Positions 25,733 to 34,813 of a DNA stretch of 64,000 nucleotides are shown here, one piece after another. Every line of letters begins with the position of its first letter. Position 1 is the stretch's first letter. The position numbers and the translations under genes were made by a program. Origin of the DNA: Staphylococcus succinus. GTDB taxonomy: Bacteria; Bacillota; Bacilli; Staphylococcales; Staphylococcaceae. The notes under the pieces are model-generated. The model saw only the letters and a list, made by a program, of their open reading frames with translations, searched no databases and was not told where the DNA came from. The DNA lies in NCBI RefSeq assembly GCF_029024945.1, contig NZ_CP118976.1:62001-126000 (forward strand), given 5' to 3'.

Positions 25733-26776
25733 TTATAGTTCCGGGTAGAACATCACTTTATCGAAGTGTTTCTTTTTATGAACAATTGCATCAAAAGTTT
25801 CAGGCCCTTTTTTTAATTCTAATCGGTCTGAAATCATAGGGGCGACTTTGATGTCACCTGTAGACATGTAATGGAGTGTTGCAGACCATTCTTCTCCAGG
25901 GAAAGGCGCAGACAGACCATTCCAAGATCCAATCACATTAAGCTCATTTCGTAATATTTTTTCGAAGTGTGTGCGTTCCATTTCGATATCGGAGTAGGGA
26001 ATACCGAGTAGTAACACTTCTCCACCTTTGGTCGGCAGTGTTAGGACTTGGCCAATTGTAAATGGTGAACCTGCGGACTCCACCGCCACATCTATATTAA
26101 ATGGAATCCGAGCTATAGCTGCATCTAAATTTTCATTTTTAGAGTTGATGACATAATCAGCGCCAAAGGTTTGGGCAATGTCTAATTTATGGGAGTCAAT
26201 ATCAATAGCAATGATATTCGCAGCACCAAATATTTTAGACCACTGGATGGCTAACAATCCAATACTACCACAACCCATGATAGCTACTGTCGCACCCGGT
26301 TTCATACTTGTTCTATAGAAACCATGTGCGACAACTGCAGAAGGTTCCACCATAGCAGCTGTATCAAAGTCTACATTTTCTGGTAATTTTAAAACGTTAG
26401 AAGCAGAGAGCTTAACGTATTCTGCAAAACAGCCCGGTTGATAGGAACCTATGACAAATAGCTGTGCACATCTTGAATAATTTCCTTTTTCGCATTGCTC
26501 ACAAGCATGACAAACAATAGCTGGACATCCAGTGACTGCATCGCCAATTTGGACATGTGTAACTTGACTCCCGATACTTTCGACAATACCTGAAAATTCA
26601 TGTCCAAATGTCATGCCTGTTTGATAAGGGCCTAATTTTTTATAACGAGAGATATCTGACCCACATATACCTGTGGCTACGACTTTGATAATCACATCGT
26701 CTGCTGCCATAATTTGGGGCGAGGAAGTGTCTTCATATCTCAAATCTTCAGTATGATAAAGGTTTAAAGCTTTCAA
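25733..26776 (-). CDS. gatD: Galactitol-1-phosphate 5-dehydrogenase-like
   Basis: 347 residues of the zinc MDR superfamily. ATGICGSDISRYK and FGHEFSGIV hold catalytic zinc ligands, CHACEQCEKGNYSRC the structural zinc, and IMGCGSIGLLAIQW the NAD fold. The segment KILRNELNVIGSWNGLSAPF followed by PGEEW is shared with E. coli GatD. It would oxidise the polyol phosphate delivered by the GatABC transporter of the same operon. The start is TTG at 26776 with AGAGGTGA in front. It is the last gene of the operon. Confidence 0.85.
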   Translation of the reverse strand: MKALNLYHTEDLRYEDTSSPQIMAADDVIIKVVATGICGSDISRYKKLGPYQTGMTFGHEFSGIVESIGSQVTHVQIGDAVTGCPAIVCHACEQCEKGNYSRCAQLFVIGSYQPGCFAEYVKLSASNVLKLPENVDFDTAAMVEPSAVVAHGFYRTSMKPGATVAIMGCGSIGLLAIQWSKIFGAANIIAIDIDSHKLDIAQTFGADYVINSKNENLDAAIARIPFNIDVAVESAGSPFTIGQVLTLPTKGGEVLLLGIPYSDIEMERTHFEKILRNELNVIGSWNGLSAPFPGEEWSATLHYMSTGDIKVAPMISDRLELKKGPETFDAIVHKKKHFDKVMFYPEL

Positions 26777-26818
26777 AGAGATTCACCTCTTTATTTTCTA
26801 TAATTTAAAGTTCTAGTT

Positions 26819-26968
26819 TTATTCGGAAACAACTTTTCTTTTTTTAAATAATTTAGCGCCAAAATAGCCTAAAAATACAACTGCATTACAATAAAGTAAA
26901 TGATCCATATAAAAGTCAGTAATTCCTCTCATTGGCCCAAGCATAAAATCTAACATCATTTCTACCAT
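26819..26968 (-). CDS. 49-residue membrane-type protein inside the galactitol operon
   Basis: An ORF with a strong AAGGAGA ribosome site before the ATG at 26968 lies between the two dehydrogenase genes. It begins MVEMMLDFMLGPMRGITDFY, has one hydrophobic helix (NAVVFLGYFGAKLF) and a basic tail KKRKVVSE. It fills an otherwise empty gap in a co-directional operon. No family is recognised; it may be a small partner of the PTS permease, by analogy with other micro-proteins that bind transporters. Confidence 0.6.
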   Translation of the reverse strand: MVEMMLDFMLGPMRGITDFYMDHLLYCNAVVFLGYFGAKLFKKRKVVSE

Positions 26969-27020
26969 AATGACTATCTCCTTATCATTTGAATTTTAAA
27001 ATGAAATGTAATGAACCAGA

Positions 27021-28052
27021 TTAATTAATGGGGCGGAGTAGTACTTTAATGCCTGCACCATCCTTAATATGCTTGTAACCTTCATCCCATTGTGAAATAT
27101 CAAGTTCATTGGTGATCAGTGCTTCAGCGTCAACATCTCCATTACTTAATAACTGAAGTGATGGTTCCCAATCAGCGGGCTTTTGGCTTCTACTTCCTAC
27201 TACACGTATTTCTTTTTGCACGATTTTTTCTAAACTGAAAGGAATTTCAGGTTCTTTAAAAATGCCAACTTGCACATATAACCCTTTTTTACGTAAGATA
27301 TCAAGCCCTTGTTTGGCTGCAGGTACAGCGCCAGAACATTCTAAGACAATATCGGCACCGTTGCCATCAGTAAGCTCATTTACATACGCTTTTAAATCTG
27401 TTTTTTGAATATTTACAACATGGTCTAAATTAAGCTCAGTAGCTTTATCTAATCTTGCTTTATCAGCATCTAATCCCGTGATAATTACTTTAGCCCCTTT
27501 ACTTTTAACGACTTGGGCTACAAGTAATCCGATAGGCCCAGGACCCATAATTACAGCGACATCATCGGGTTTTATTTCTATTTTAGAGACAGCGTGATGC
27601 GCACATGCTAAAGGTTCTGTCATTGCTGCTGCCTTATAAGAAACGTTATCGGGTAGATGGTGAACACTCGCTGCACGTGCTACTAAGTATTGCGTAAATC
27701 CACCATTTTGCTGAGTGCCTAAGCCTTTTCGATAGTTACATAAATTATAATCTCCACTTTGACAGTACTGGCATTCACCACATATATAATATGTCGTTTC
27801 AGATGTAACGCGATCACCAATTTTGAAGTTTGTGACATTTGCCCCTATGTCTACAACTTCTCCTGAAAATTCATGGCCCAGTGTAACAGGAACATTTACT
27901 TTATAATGTCCTTCGTAAGTATGAATATCAGTACCACAAATACCGGCATAATGAACTTTGATTTTGACTTCATCTGCAGTAGGAGAGGGGATTTCTCTAT
28001 CTAATAATGCTAAGTTTCCGAATCCTAATCCAGTTTTTACAAGTGCTTTCAT
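27021..28052 (-). CDS. Polyol (sorbitol/ribitol-type) zinc dehydrogenase
   Basis: 343 residues. YAGICGTDIHTYEGHY and LGHEFSGEV (catalytic zinc), CGECQYCQSGDYNLC (structural zinc), IMGPGPIGLLVAQ (NAD fold) and GADIVLECSGA mark a polyol/threonine-dehydrogenase-like MDR enzyme. It lies 20 bases after gatC in the same operon, TAGGAG upstream of ATG. Substrate is probably a hexitol, pentitol or their phosphate; which one cannot be told from sequence. Confidence 0.82.
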   Translation of the reverse strand: MKALVKTGLGFGNLALLDREIPSPTADEVKIKVHYAGICGTDIHTYEGHYKVNVPVTLGHEFSGEVVDIGANVTNFKIGDRVTSETTYYICGECQYCQSGDYNLCNYRKGLGTQQNGGFTQYLVARAASVHHLPDNVSYKAAAMTEPLACAHHAVSKIEIKPDDVAVIMGPGPIGLLVAQVVKSKGAKVIITGLDADKARLDKATELNLDHVVNIQKTDLKAYVNELTDGNGADIVLECSGAVPAAKQGLDILRKKGLYVQVGIFKEPEIPFSLEKIVQKEIRVVGSRSQKPADWEPSLQLLSNGDVDAEALITNELDISQWDEGYKHIKDGAGIKVLLRPIN

Positions 28053-28072
28053 GTAAAGTCAGCTCCTATATA

Positions 28073-29332
28073 TTAATTAAATAAACTAAAGAATTTGAAA
28101 ATAATATAATTCAAGATGTTACCACCTTGGTCAAGACTTGAAATTTGAGCGGCTCCAGAAGGCATTTTGACTTTCGTACCATCTGCCATACTTGTGAAAA
28201 TTGGTGCTACATCTGTTGCAATATATAAGGAAATAGCAATCATGATGGTACCGACAATAACAGAGTGTATGATATTACCACGCGCAGCACCAACGATAAA
28301 CGCTATAATAAATGGAATCGTGGCTAAATCACCAAACGGTAATACTTGGTTACCAGGTAAAATCACTGCTAATAATACAGTAATAGGTACTAAAATTAGT
28401 GCAGTAGCGATTACTGCAGGATGTCCTAATGCTACTGCAGCATCTAGACCAATATAAATCTCACGATCTCCAAAGCGTTTGTTTAACCATGTACGGGCAG
28501 ATTCTGAGACAGGCATAAGTCCTTCCATAAGAATCTTAACCATGCGAGGCATTAATACCATTACTGCAGCCATCGACATACCCAGATTAATAACGTCTCC
28601 TACGTTATAGCCTGCTAATATACCAATTGCTAAACCAAGTACTAAGCCAACAAAGATAGACTCTCCAAATGCACCAAAACGTTTTTGAATTGTTTCTGGA
28701 TCTGCATTCAATTTATTGATGCCAGGAATTTTTTGTAATCCCTGAACTAGAAAGATACCAGGGACATAAGAAATTGTACTACCAGTAGCAATAGAAACAC
28801 CTGGCAAATCATAGAATTTGCTCATCATTGGTGCAGTCCAATCTGCTACTTTTAAACAGACGATTTGGAATATAACTGCAGCAACTAAAGATTGCCACAG
28901 GCTGCCAGATACAGCGTAGACCATCGCACCACAAAACGTATAATGCCAAAAGTTCCATATATCTACGTTCATCGTGCGGGTAGTCTTCGTTAATAGCATA
29001 GCAATATTAATAATGATATCTAAGGGGATAATAAAGGCTGCAATGACTGAAGCCCATGCAATAGAAGAAGTTGCTGGCCAACCGACATCAATCACATTTA
29101 GACTTACCCCTAAGTTTTTAACCATGGCTTGTGCAGCGGGCCCTAAATTATTTACTAATAAATCAATAACTAAGAAAATACCTACAAATGCGACACCAAT
29201 CGTCAAACCAGATCTAAAGGCAGAACCTATTTTTTGTCTGAAAAATAATCCAAGTATAAATATGACGATTGGAAGAATAACGGTTGCCCCTAAATCTAGA
29301 AATGCTTGTATAAAATCTACAAATCTACCCAT
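28073..29332 (-). CDS. gatC: PTS galactitol-type transporter, EIIC
   Basis: 419 residues with about ten hydrophobic segments and the EIIC-GAT features AVALGHPAVIATALILVP and PFGDLATIPFI. The N-terminus DFIQAFLDLGATVILPIVIF is characteristic of the family. It forms the membrane channel of the GatABC complex. AGAGGATGG lies upstream of ATG. The gap of 112 bases to gatB has no terminator. Confidence 0.9.
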   Translation of the reverse strand: MGRFVDFIQAFLDLGATVILPIVIFILGLFFRQKIGSAFRSGLTIGVAFVGIFLVIDLLVNNLGPAAQAMVKNLGVSLNVIDVGWPATSSIAWASVIAAFIIPLDIIINIAMLLTKTTRTMNVDIWNFWHYTFCGAMVYAVSGSLWQSLVAAVIFQIVCLKVADWTAPMMSKFYDLPGVSIATGSTISYVPGIFLVQGLQKIPGINKLNADPETIQKRFGAFGESIFVGLVLGLAIGILAGYNVGDVINLGMSMAAVMVLMPRMVKILMEGLMPVSESARTWLNKRFGDREIYIGLDAAVALGHPAVIATALILVPITVLLAVILPGNQVLPFGDLATIPFIIAFIVGAARGNIIHSVIVGTIMIAISLYIATDVAPIFTSMADGTKVKMPSGAAQISSLDQGGNILNYIIFKFFSLFN

Positions 29333-29444
29333 CCCTTACACCATCCTCTTTAATATAAAGTGATGTTGGAATAAATAAAGATGCCATTTTCTAATGAATG
29401 AACTTCTTTTATGATATTTATCCCAACTGTTGATTTCATTTAAA

Positions 29445-29723
29445 TTAGCTTTTTAATACATCTAGAATTTCTTTTTTAGTATCTTCAACGCCGATGCCTG
29501 TTAAGAAATTACGAGCGTTAATGACAGGGAAATCATATTCTTTTTGTGTCATAGCTGTTGTGACTAATAAATCTGCAGTATCTACGTAAGCACTGACTTC
29601 CGATATTTTGATTTGCTTTAAATCTACTTTAATATTATGTTCTTTTGCCATTTCTTCGATTGCGCTATTAACTACCGTTGACGTTGCAATACCTGCACCA
29701 CATGCGACTAATACTTGTTTCAT
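29445..29723 (-). CDS. gatB: PTS galactitol-type transporter, EIIB
   Basis: 92 residues, the normal size. The phosphorylation loop VLVACGAGIATSTVV places the active Cys at residue 8. TTAGGAGGAA precedes the ATG. It receives phosphate from GatA and passes it to the sugar bound by GatC. Confidence 0.92.
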   Translation of the reverse strand: MKQVLVACGAGIATSTVVNSAIEEMAKEHNIKVDLKQIKISEVSAYVDTADLLVTTAMTQKEYDFPVINARNFLTGIGVEDTKKEILDVLKS

Positions 29724-29796
29724 AATAAATTCCTCCTAATTTTGAGCATTCCATCTTTGAATTGCTCATCCTGTTAAATGTTTAGTGAATAAATAT

Positions 29797-30264
29797 TTAC
29801 GTTTCAGCTAACTCTTGTTCTATAACTTGTGCGATTTCATTGCGTGTTTTGGCATTTACGATTGTTTTGAGTAATTGATCGTTTTGAAAAACGCCCATTA
29901 ATTTTTGTAATAATGATAATTGCGCATCTTCTTTATCCATCGCAAGCATAAATATCAATTTGACGTCAGTTGTCTCTTTAACTTCTCCCATAATGACGAA
30001 TGGGACAGTATCTTTAAGTACGGCGACACCTATGGATTTAGCTTCTACATGCTCAATATCTGTGTGTGGAATAGCCACAGAACAATACACAGTGGGTAAC
30101 CCAGTAGCAAATGACTTTTCTCTTGCGATAACTGCATCTTTATAAGATGCCTTTACATAGCCATTGCTATACATTAATTCAGCTAATTCACTCAATGCTG
30201 CATCGCTTGTTCTAGCCTCTAAATTAAGAATGATATTTGAGGCATCTATCTTTAAACCTTGCAT
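29797..30264 (-). CDS. gatA: PTS galactitol-type transporter, EIIA
   Basis: 155 residues of the fructose/mannitol EIIA fold, with the active His in CSVAIPHTDIEHV. First of the transport genes; AAAGGGG lies before ATG 30264. The regulator gene ends 19 bases upstream, so the regulator may be co-transcribed. Confidence 0.9.
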   Translation of the reverse strand: MQGLKIDASNIILNLEARTSDAALSELAELMYSNGYVKASYKDAVIAREKSFATGLPTVYCSVAIPHTDIEHVEAKSIGVAVLKDTVPFVIMGEVKETTDVKLIFMLAMDKEDAQLSLLQKLMGVFQNDQLLKTIVNAKTRNEIAQVIEQELAET

Positions 30265-30283
30265 ATGACATAACCCCTTTGCT

Positions 30284-32344
30284 TTAATCTATATTTGAGA
30301 ACGTCTTAATCGTCTCAAAAATTTGTGATTTCGATTCAGATTGTATGATACTTTGAATGCTTTTATGGTCTTGTGCTAAATCTCGTAATTGTAATAGGGG
30401 TCTTAAATGTTTGAATTTATCTGTTGCTGCGATAACTACAAAGATATGAACGTCAAACCCAGTACTGAGTGTTAAGGGTTCTTCTAATACCAACATACTC
30501 ATAGCTGTTCTATTTACATTTTGTTCATTCTCAGCATGAGGTATAGCAATATTTTGGTGAATAACCATATAAGTTTCGTCAAAGGATTTAATCATTGAAT
30601 CAATGTAGTTAGCATCTATATATTGTTGTGTCAAAAGTGGTTCGGCTGCTAAACGTATTGCTACTTCCATATCTGAAATGCACTGCGCAAACTGGATATG
30701 GTGTATTGGCAATAAATCTTGTAAATTCAAATTACCATTTAACGAAATAGATGATGATGTTATTGAAGCATATGCATGAATATCATCAAATTGATTTTTA
30801 ATTTCTCGTAACAATACTTGTTCGTTATGAATGTGAGCATGCTCACGTATGATAGCTAGCATTTTTTCAGCGTATATGTCTGTTTCGAAAGTATGATTGA
30901 GTTGACCCAACACGTGTTGTCGGAGATCTTGTTTTTCTTGTGCGGTTAATATTGCTTTAGTAATATACAGCCTTTTATGTGTCATGACTTGCATGGGCGA
31001 GAACACAACATCAAAATCTAGTGTATAGTGATTAAACTCACGTAGTGAAAGTGCATCTAAAAATATAAATTCTGGAAACACATTTCGTAGTTCTTGTAAC
31101 ATTAATTGAGAAATGGAGGTTCCTTGTGTGCATACGACTACTGCTTTTACTTTTTTATCGATATCTTCGTTTTGTCTTCTTAAAGTGCCACCGATAAGTA
31201 TTGTTAAATAAGCAATTTCATTATCGGGTAAAGGACGTTGAAAGAACTGTTCCATAGGTTTAGAAGATAATTTAACTAAATGAAATAGTTCTTTGTAATC
31301 ATCTTTCAGAGTATTCTGTAAACTTTCGATATCAGATAAGTCATATTTGATCCTGTAAAAAGCTGGCTTCATATGAAACATTAGTTGATTGATTAAAGTG
31401 TGCCGGTCTTCAAATGTAATAAAAGTGAGTTTCTCGAATTGATTAATCATAGCTTCCAACGCTAATTGTAATGATGGTAAATACTTAGCATCATTTAATT
31501 CTGACCATTGCACACTTGTAGATAAAAGTTGCAAGGTAATAAATAATTTCTCTTGTCGAGGTATATCAGGATAGTTTGATGTTAAAATTTCAGTCGCTTG
31601 ATATTCCTCAGTGTCAGATAGATCATCGTAACCAATTGAAAAAGGTGAAATGATTTTGCCATGTTGAATTCTTCTTATAATGAAATACAGTTTATAGCGC
31701 AATGTTTCTGTACTTTGATCAATAAACTTATTCTCTAAATATTGTTCAATTTTGTTAATTTGATCATCAATGATATGAAGTTTTTTTTCTTTTAATTTTA
31801 AATTTCGCAAAATATCATCTTGAGTGATATTTAAAGTAAAGATTCTATCAATTAAATTGGTTAAAAGTTTTCTGATTTCAAATTCATTACCCTTGAGATA
31901 ATATCCCTCCTGTCGTGAATATTTCAGGCTAATTTCATAAGGTGTCAGTAATGATTTTAGTTTTTTCAAATCATTTAATATGGTATTCTTACTCACTTTT
32001 AAATCTATTGCAAAATGATTTAATGATAACATTTCATCTTCCCTTAACAACATCAGCAAAATGAGGTGCGCGCGTTGGTAAGCAGTATATACCTGCTCAT
32101 TTTCCTGTTGGAGAGATGTTGTGGATACATTAAGAAAATTTTTAATCATATCATCAACTATGAAGAAACCTTGACTCGTACGTTCGATTGGCGGGCAATT
32201 TTGTTCTACTAACCAATCATTAATTTTTTGGATACGATAGCCAAGCTGTCTTCGCGAAATCTTGAACATCGTTTCTAAGTCTTTCCCTTTAACATTGGGG
32301 TTTTTAATCATTTCAGTAATGATATTAAAGTTTTCTGTTTGTAT
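30284..32344 (-). CDS. PRD-containing PTS-controlled transcriptional activator (MtlR/LicR type)
   Basis: About 686 residues: N-terminal winged helix/HTH (FNIITEMIKNPNVKGKDLE, LGYRIQKINDWL), a second HTH (LSLNHFAIDLKVSKNTILND), two PRDs in the middle, an EIIB-like domain with VVCTQGTSISQLMLQ, and a C-terminal EIIA domain with NIAIPHAENEQN. This order is typical of activators that read PTS phosphorylation and switch on the adjoining PTS operon. The frame is open to a TTG at 32404, but the only strong ribosome site, AAAGGAGGG, sits inside it and is spaced 8 bases from an ATA codon at 32344; the next in-frame ATG is 11 codons further on. The start is therefore uncertain. Confidence 0.85.
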   Translation of the reverse strand: MQTENFNIITEMIKNPNVKGKDLETMFKISRRQLGYRIQKINDWLVEQNCPPIERTSQGFFIVDDMIKNFLNVSTTSLQQENEQVYTAYQRAHLILLMLLREDEMLSLNHFAIDLKVSKNTILNDLKKLKSLLTPYEISLKYSRQEGYYLKGNEFEIRKLLTNLIDRIFTLNITQDDILRNLKLKEKKLHIIDDQINKIEQYLENKFIDQSTETLRYKLYFIIRRIQHGKIISPFSIGYDDLSDTEEYQATEILTSNYPDIPRQEKLFITLQLLSTSVQWSELNDAKYLPSLQLALEAMINQFEKLTFITFEDRHTLINQLMFHMKPAFYRIKYDLSDIESLQNTLKDDYKELFHLVKLSSKPMEQFFQRPLPDNEIAYLTILIGGTLRRQNEDIDKKVKAVVVCTQGTSISQLMLQELRNVFPEFIFLDALSLREFNHYTLDFDVVFSPMQVMTHKRLYITKAILTAQEKQDLRQHVLGQLNHTFETDIYAEKMLAIIREHAHIHNEQVLLREIKNQFDDIHAYASITSSSISLNGNLNLQDLLPIHHIQFAQCISDMEVAIRLAAEPLLTQQYIDANYIDSMIKSFDETYMVIHQNIAIPHAENEQNVNRTAMSMLVLEEPLTLSTGFDVHIFVVIAATDKFKHLRPLLQLRDLAQDHKSIQSIIQSESKSQIFETIKTFSNID

Positions 32345-32746
32345 ATTAACTCCCTCCTTTGTTGTTGAATCTAATTTAGCACAGGTCATCAAAGAGTTGT
32401 ACAACTGTTAGACACAAATGTTTTTGTATATAATGTACAATGCTGTGATGATGATGAAAGAAACGCTAACCTACGCATTTAGGCTAATACTTGTACAATG
32501 ACTTTTTATTTAAGCATTCTAGTGATATATGATTGACTATAATTATTTTTAAATTCAAGTTGATAGTATTTAGACATAAAAATATCCCCAAAAGTTAGAT
32601 TGTTAAGTCCAAATTTGGGGGAACCTCAGAATATGCGTGTGTGTATTAGATATCTTGATTTTAAGATGCAACATTCAAGTGTTTATTTATATTCATAAAT
32701 ATGATACATAATCTTGATAAAAAGTCATAGAATTTCTTAAGTTTAT
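32345..32746. other. Regulator upstream region
   Basis: About 400 bases without a gene. It contains the hairpin at 32585-32621 and presumably the promoter of the PTS regulator; no clear cre or operator was identified. Confidence 0.45.
32585..32621 (-). terminator. Probable terminator after yjiH
   Basis: CCCCAAA and TTTGGGG arms around a loop of about 21 bases; on the minus strand ATATTTTT follows. It lies 120 bases beyond the YjiH stop. Confidence 0.5.
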
Positions 32747-34060
32747 TTAAAAAATCAAAAGACTCAATGGTATGGTAATTAATAATGTGAGCACTACTCT
32801 TAAGAACCAAATTACGATTAGCTTCCAAACTGGTATCTTGATTTCTGTAGCTAAGATACACGGGACTAATGCTGAAAAGAAAATGATGGCAGAGACGCTG
32901 ACAACGCCAACGATGAATTTTGTACTTAGCGCTGCTTTTGCAACGAGTAATGATGGTAAGAACATTTCGATAATTGATATTGCGGATGCCTTGGCAAGTA
33001 ATGCTTGGTCTGGTGTTGGGAATATATAAATAAATGGATAGAATATATAGCTCATCCAGTCTATTATGGGTGTAAAGTTTGCTAATAGTAACCCCAAGAA
33101 ACCAATAGATAGAATAGAAGGTAAGATTGCGATAGTCATTTCTAAGCCATCTTTTAAATTTCCCCACACATTTTTAGCTAAAGAAGGTGTAGTGGCATTC
33201 TTTTTTAAAGCTTCGGCATATGCTGTTTTTAATCGGCTACCCACAATTTCTACATCGGCTTCACCTTTTTGATTATTATAATAGTCTGTTGACTCATTTA
33301 CAATGGGCGGCAACCATGCTGTAATAGCAGTTACGACAAATGTAATCACTAACGTACCCCAGAAGTATAAATTCCAATGTGGCATTAAGCCAAGTGTATT
33401 TGCAACGATAATCATAAATGTGGCTGAAACCGTAGAGAAACCAGTGGCAATGATAGTAGCCTCTCTTTTGTTATAAAGACCTTCTTTATATACTCTATTT
33501 GTAATTAATAGCCCCAAAGAATAACTACCCACAAATGAGGCGACGGCATCTACCGCAGATTTTCCTGGTGTCTTAAATATGGGACGCATTACTGGTTCCA
33601 TGAATACACCGACAAATTCAAGTAGACCATAGCTAATAAGTAAAGATAGTGCTATGGCACCAACAGGAATAAGTACACTTAATGGCAACATTAATTGATC
33701 AAATAGAAACGGACCGTAGTCCTTTTTAAATAACAGTGTAGGACCTATTTTAAAGACATACATGATACCAATCACTGCACCAAGTACTTTAAATACAATG
33801 ATGACAAAATCAGCAATTGACTTTTTATAACTTTGTCTTATCAAAGGTAAAATAGCACCTGCTAAAATCATAGCTAGCGCGATATATTGCATGAATCCAC
33901 CGAATAGAGCGCGAATGGCTAGGTGAACGTGATCTACTATAATAGAACTTGTGCCATTAATTTGAATTGGTACGAAAAAGCATAAAATACCGATAAAACT
34001 AAAAACAAAAAATCTCCATTTAATATTGCGATGTTGTGATTGAACATACCCCTTATTCAT
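32747..34060 (-). CDS. YjiH-family membrane protein (Gate/nucleoside-recognition domain)
   Basis: 437 residues and about ten helices. The start GILCFFVPIQINGTSSIIVDH, the central KSAVDAVASFVGSYSLGLL and ATIIATGFSTVSATFMIIVANT segments are the hallmark of YjiH/Gate-domain proteins. Transport substrate and physiological role are unknown. It stands alone, with a hairpin about 120 bases beyond its stop, and is co-directional with the galactitol operon. Confidence 0.85.
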   Translation of the reverse strand: MNKGYVQSQHRNIKWRFFVFSFIGILCFFVPIQINGTSSIIVDHVHLAIRALFGGFMQYIALAMILAGAILPLIRQSYKKSIADFVIIVFKVLGAVIGIMYVFKIGPTLLFKKDYGPFLFDQLMLPLSVLIPVGAIALSLLISYGLLEFVGVFMEPVMRPIFKTPGKSAVDAVASFVGSYSLGLLITNRVYKEGLYNKREATIIATGFSTVSATFMIIVANTLGLMPHWNLYFWGTLVITFVVTAITAWLPPIVNESTDYYNNQKGEADVEIVGSRLKTAYAEALKKNATTPSLAKNVWGNLKDGLEMTIAILPSILSIGFLGLLLANFTPIIDWMSYIFYPFIYIFPTPDQALLAKASAISIIEMFLPSLLVAKAALSTKFIVGVVSVSAIIFFSALVPCILATEIKIPVWKLIVIWFLRVVLTLLITIPLSLLIF

Positions 34061-34323
34061 AATATCACCCTAAATTTTTGAATTAAGAAATCTTATTTTA
34101 GCGTCTTCAAAGCATGTTTGTATCATCCCTTATACAAAAACATGTAAGACTTTGCCTTCATAAATGAATTTTTCAGATAACTTATTATTATTTATTGTAT
34201 AGGGGTAAAATGTAAACAACCAATATAAAAAAGTTAATTATTTATAGTTTTAAACTATAAGGGTGAAAATTTTTATGGGATGTCCATTTATTTTTAGCTA
34301 AATTAGTGATCATATGTAAATAA

Positions 34324-34357
34324 AAACCCAACGGTGAATATGTTCACCGTTGGGTTT
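34324..34357 (-). terminator. Terminator after the 43-residue protein gene
   Basis: AAACCCAACGGTGAA/TTCACCGTTGGGTTT, a perfect 15-bp stem with a 4-nt loop and a T-run on the minus strand, 15 bases after the stop. Confidence 0.85.
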
Positions 34358-34371
34358 GTTGATTTTATATC

Positions 34372-34503
34372 TTAAAATTTATCTTTTAAATCTTTCGCTT
34401 TATCTTGCGCTTGATCTTTTAGCTCATCTTTTTTTTCATCGTCATTTTTAATTTCGTTGGCTTTATCTTCTGCTTGATCTTTGAATTCATCAAATTTACT
34501 CAT
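34372..34503 (-). CDS. 43-residue highly charged protein
   Basis: MSKFDEFKDQAEDKANEIKN followed by a second imperfect repeat of the DQAxDKA type (KDQAQDKAKDLKDKF). AAAAGGAGG precedes the ATG at 34503 and a strong terminator follows. The composition (D/E/K/A only, helical, repeats) resembles CsbD-like stress proteins or small hydrophilins of staphylococci, though it is shorter than CsbD. Likely a stress-induced protein; function not established. Confidence 0.7.
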   Translation of the reverse strand: MSKFDEFKDQAEDKANEIKNDDEKKDELKDQAQDKAKDLKDKF

Positions 34504-34813
34504 AATAAATGCCTCCTTTTAAAAGTTATATTAATGTCATTCCACTGATAGCAAAAGTTAAACATATTTTATTTACTGAGTAATATTAAAGGAGAGTAAC
34601 GAATTCAATTTCCATATGTTTTTCTTTTATTTTTGTCTCTAAATATTAATGATATGTAATGAATTTTACATTTGGGTGTGTTCGCACTTTGTTTCAAAAA
34701 TTCAAAAATTAGTTTTATTTTTAATTTATATAATAAATTGACTAAATTTTAACACAGTGATAACATAATCCTTACTAAAACAATCGGAGTAAATTGATGT
34801 TGGAGGGATTAGG
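34504..34813. other. Intergenic stretch before the flavin monooxygenase
   Basis: 310 AT-rich bases between divergent genes. No hairpin or clear operator was found; promoters for both sides presumably lie here. Confidence 0.45.

Noticed and set aside
32661..33167. 168-codon minus-strand frame overlapping the YjiH gene
   Set aside because: Out-of-frame shadow of the YjiH gene; no ribosome site and odd composition.
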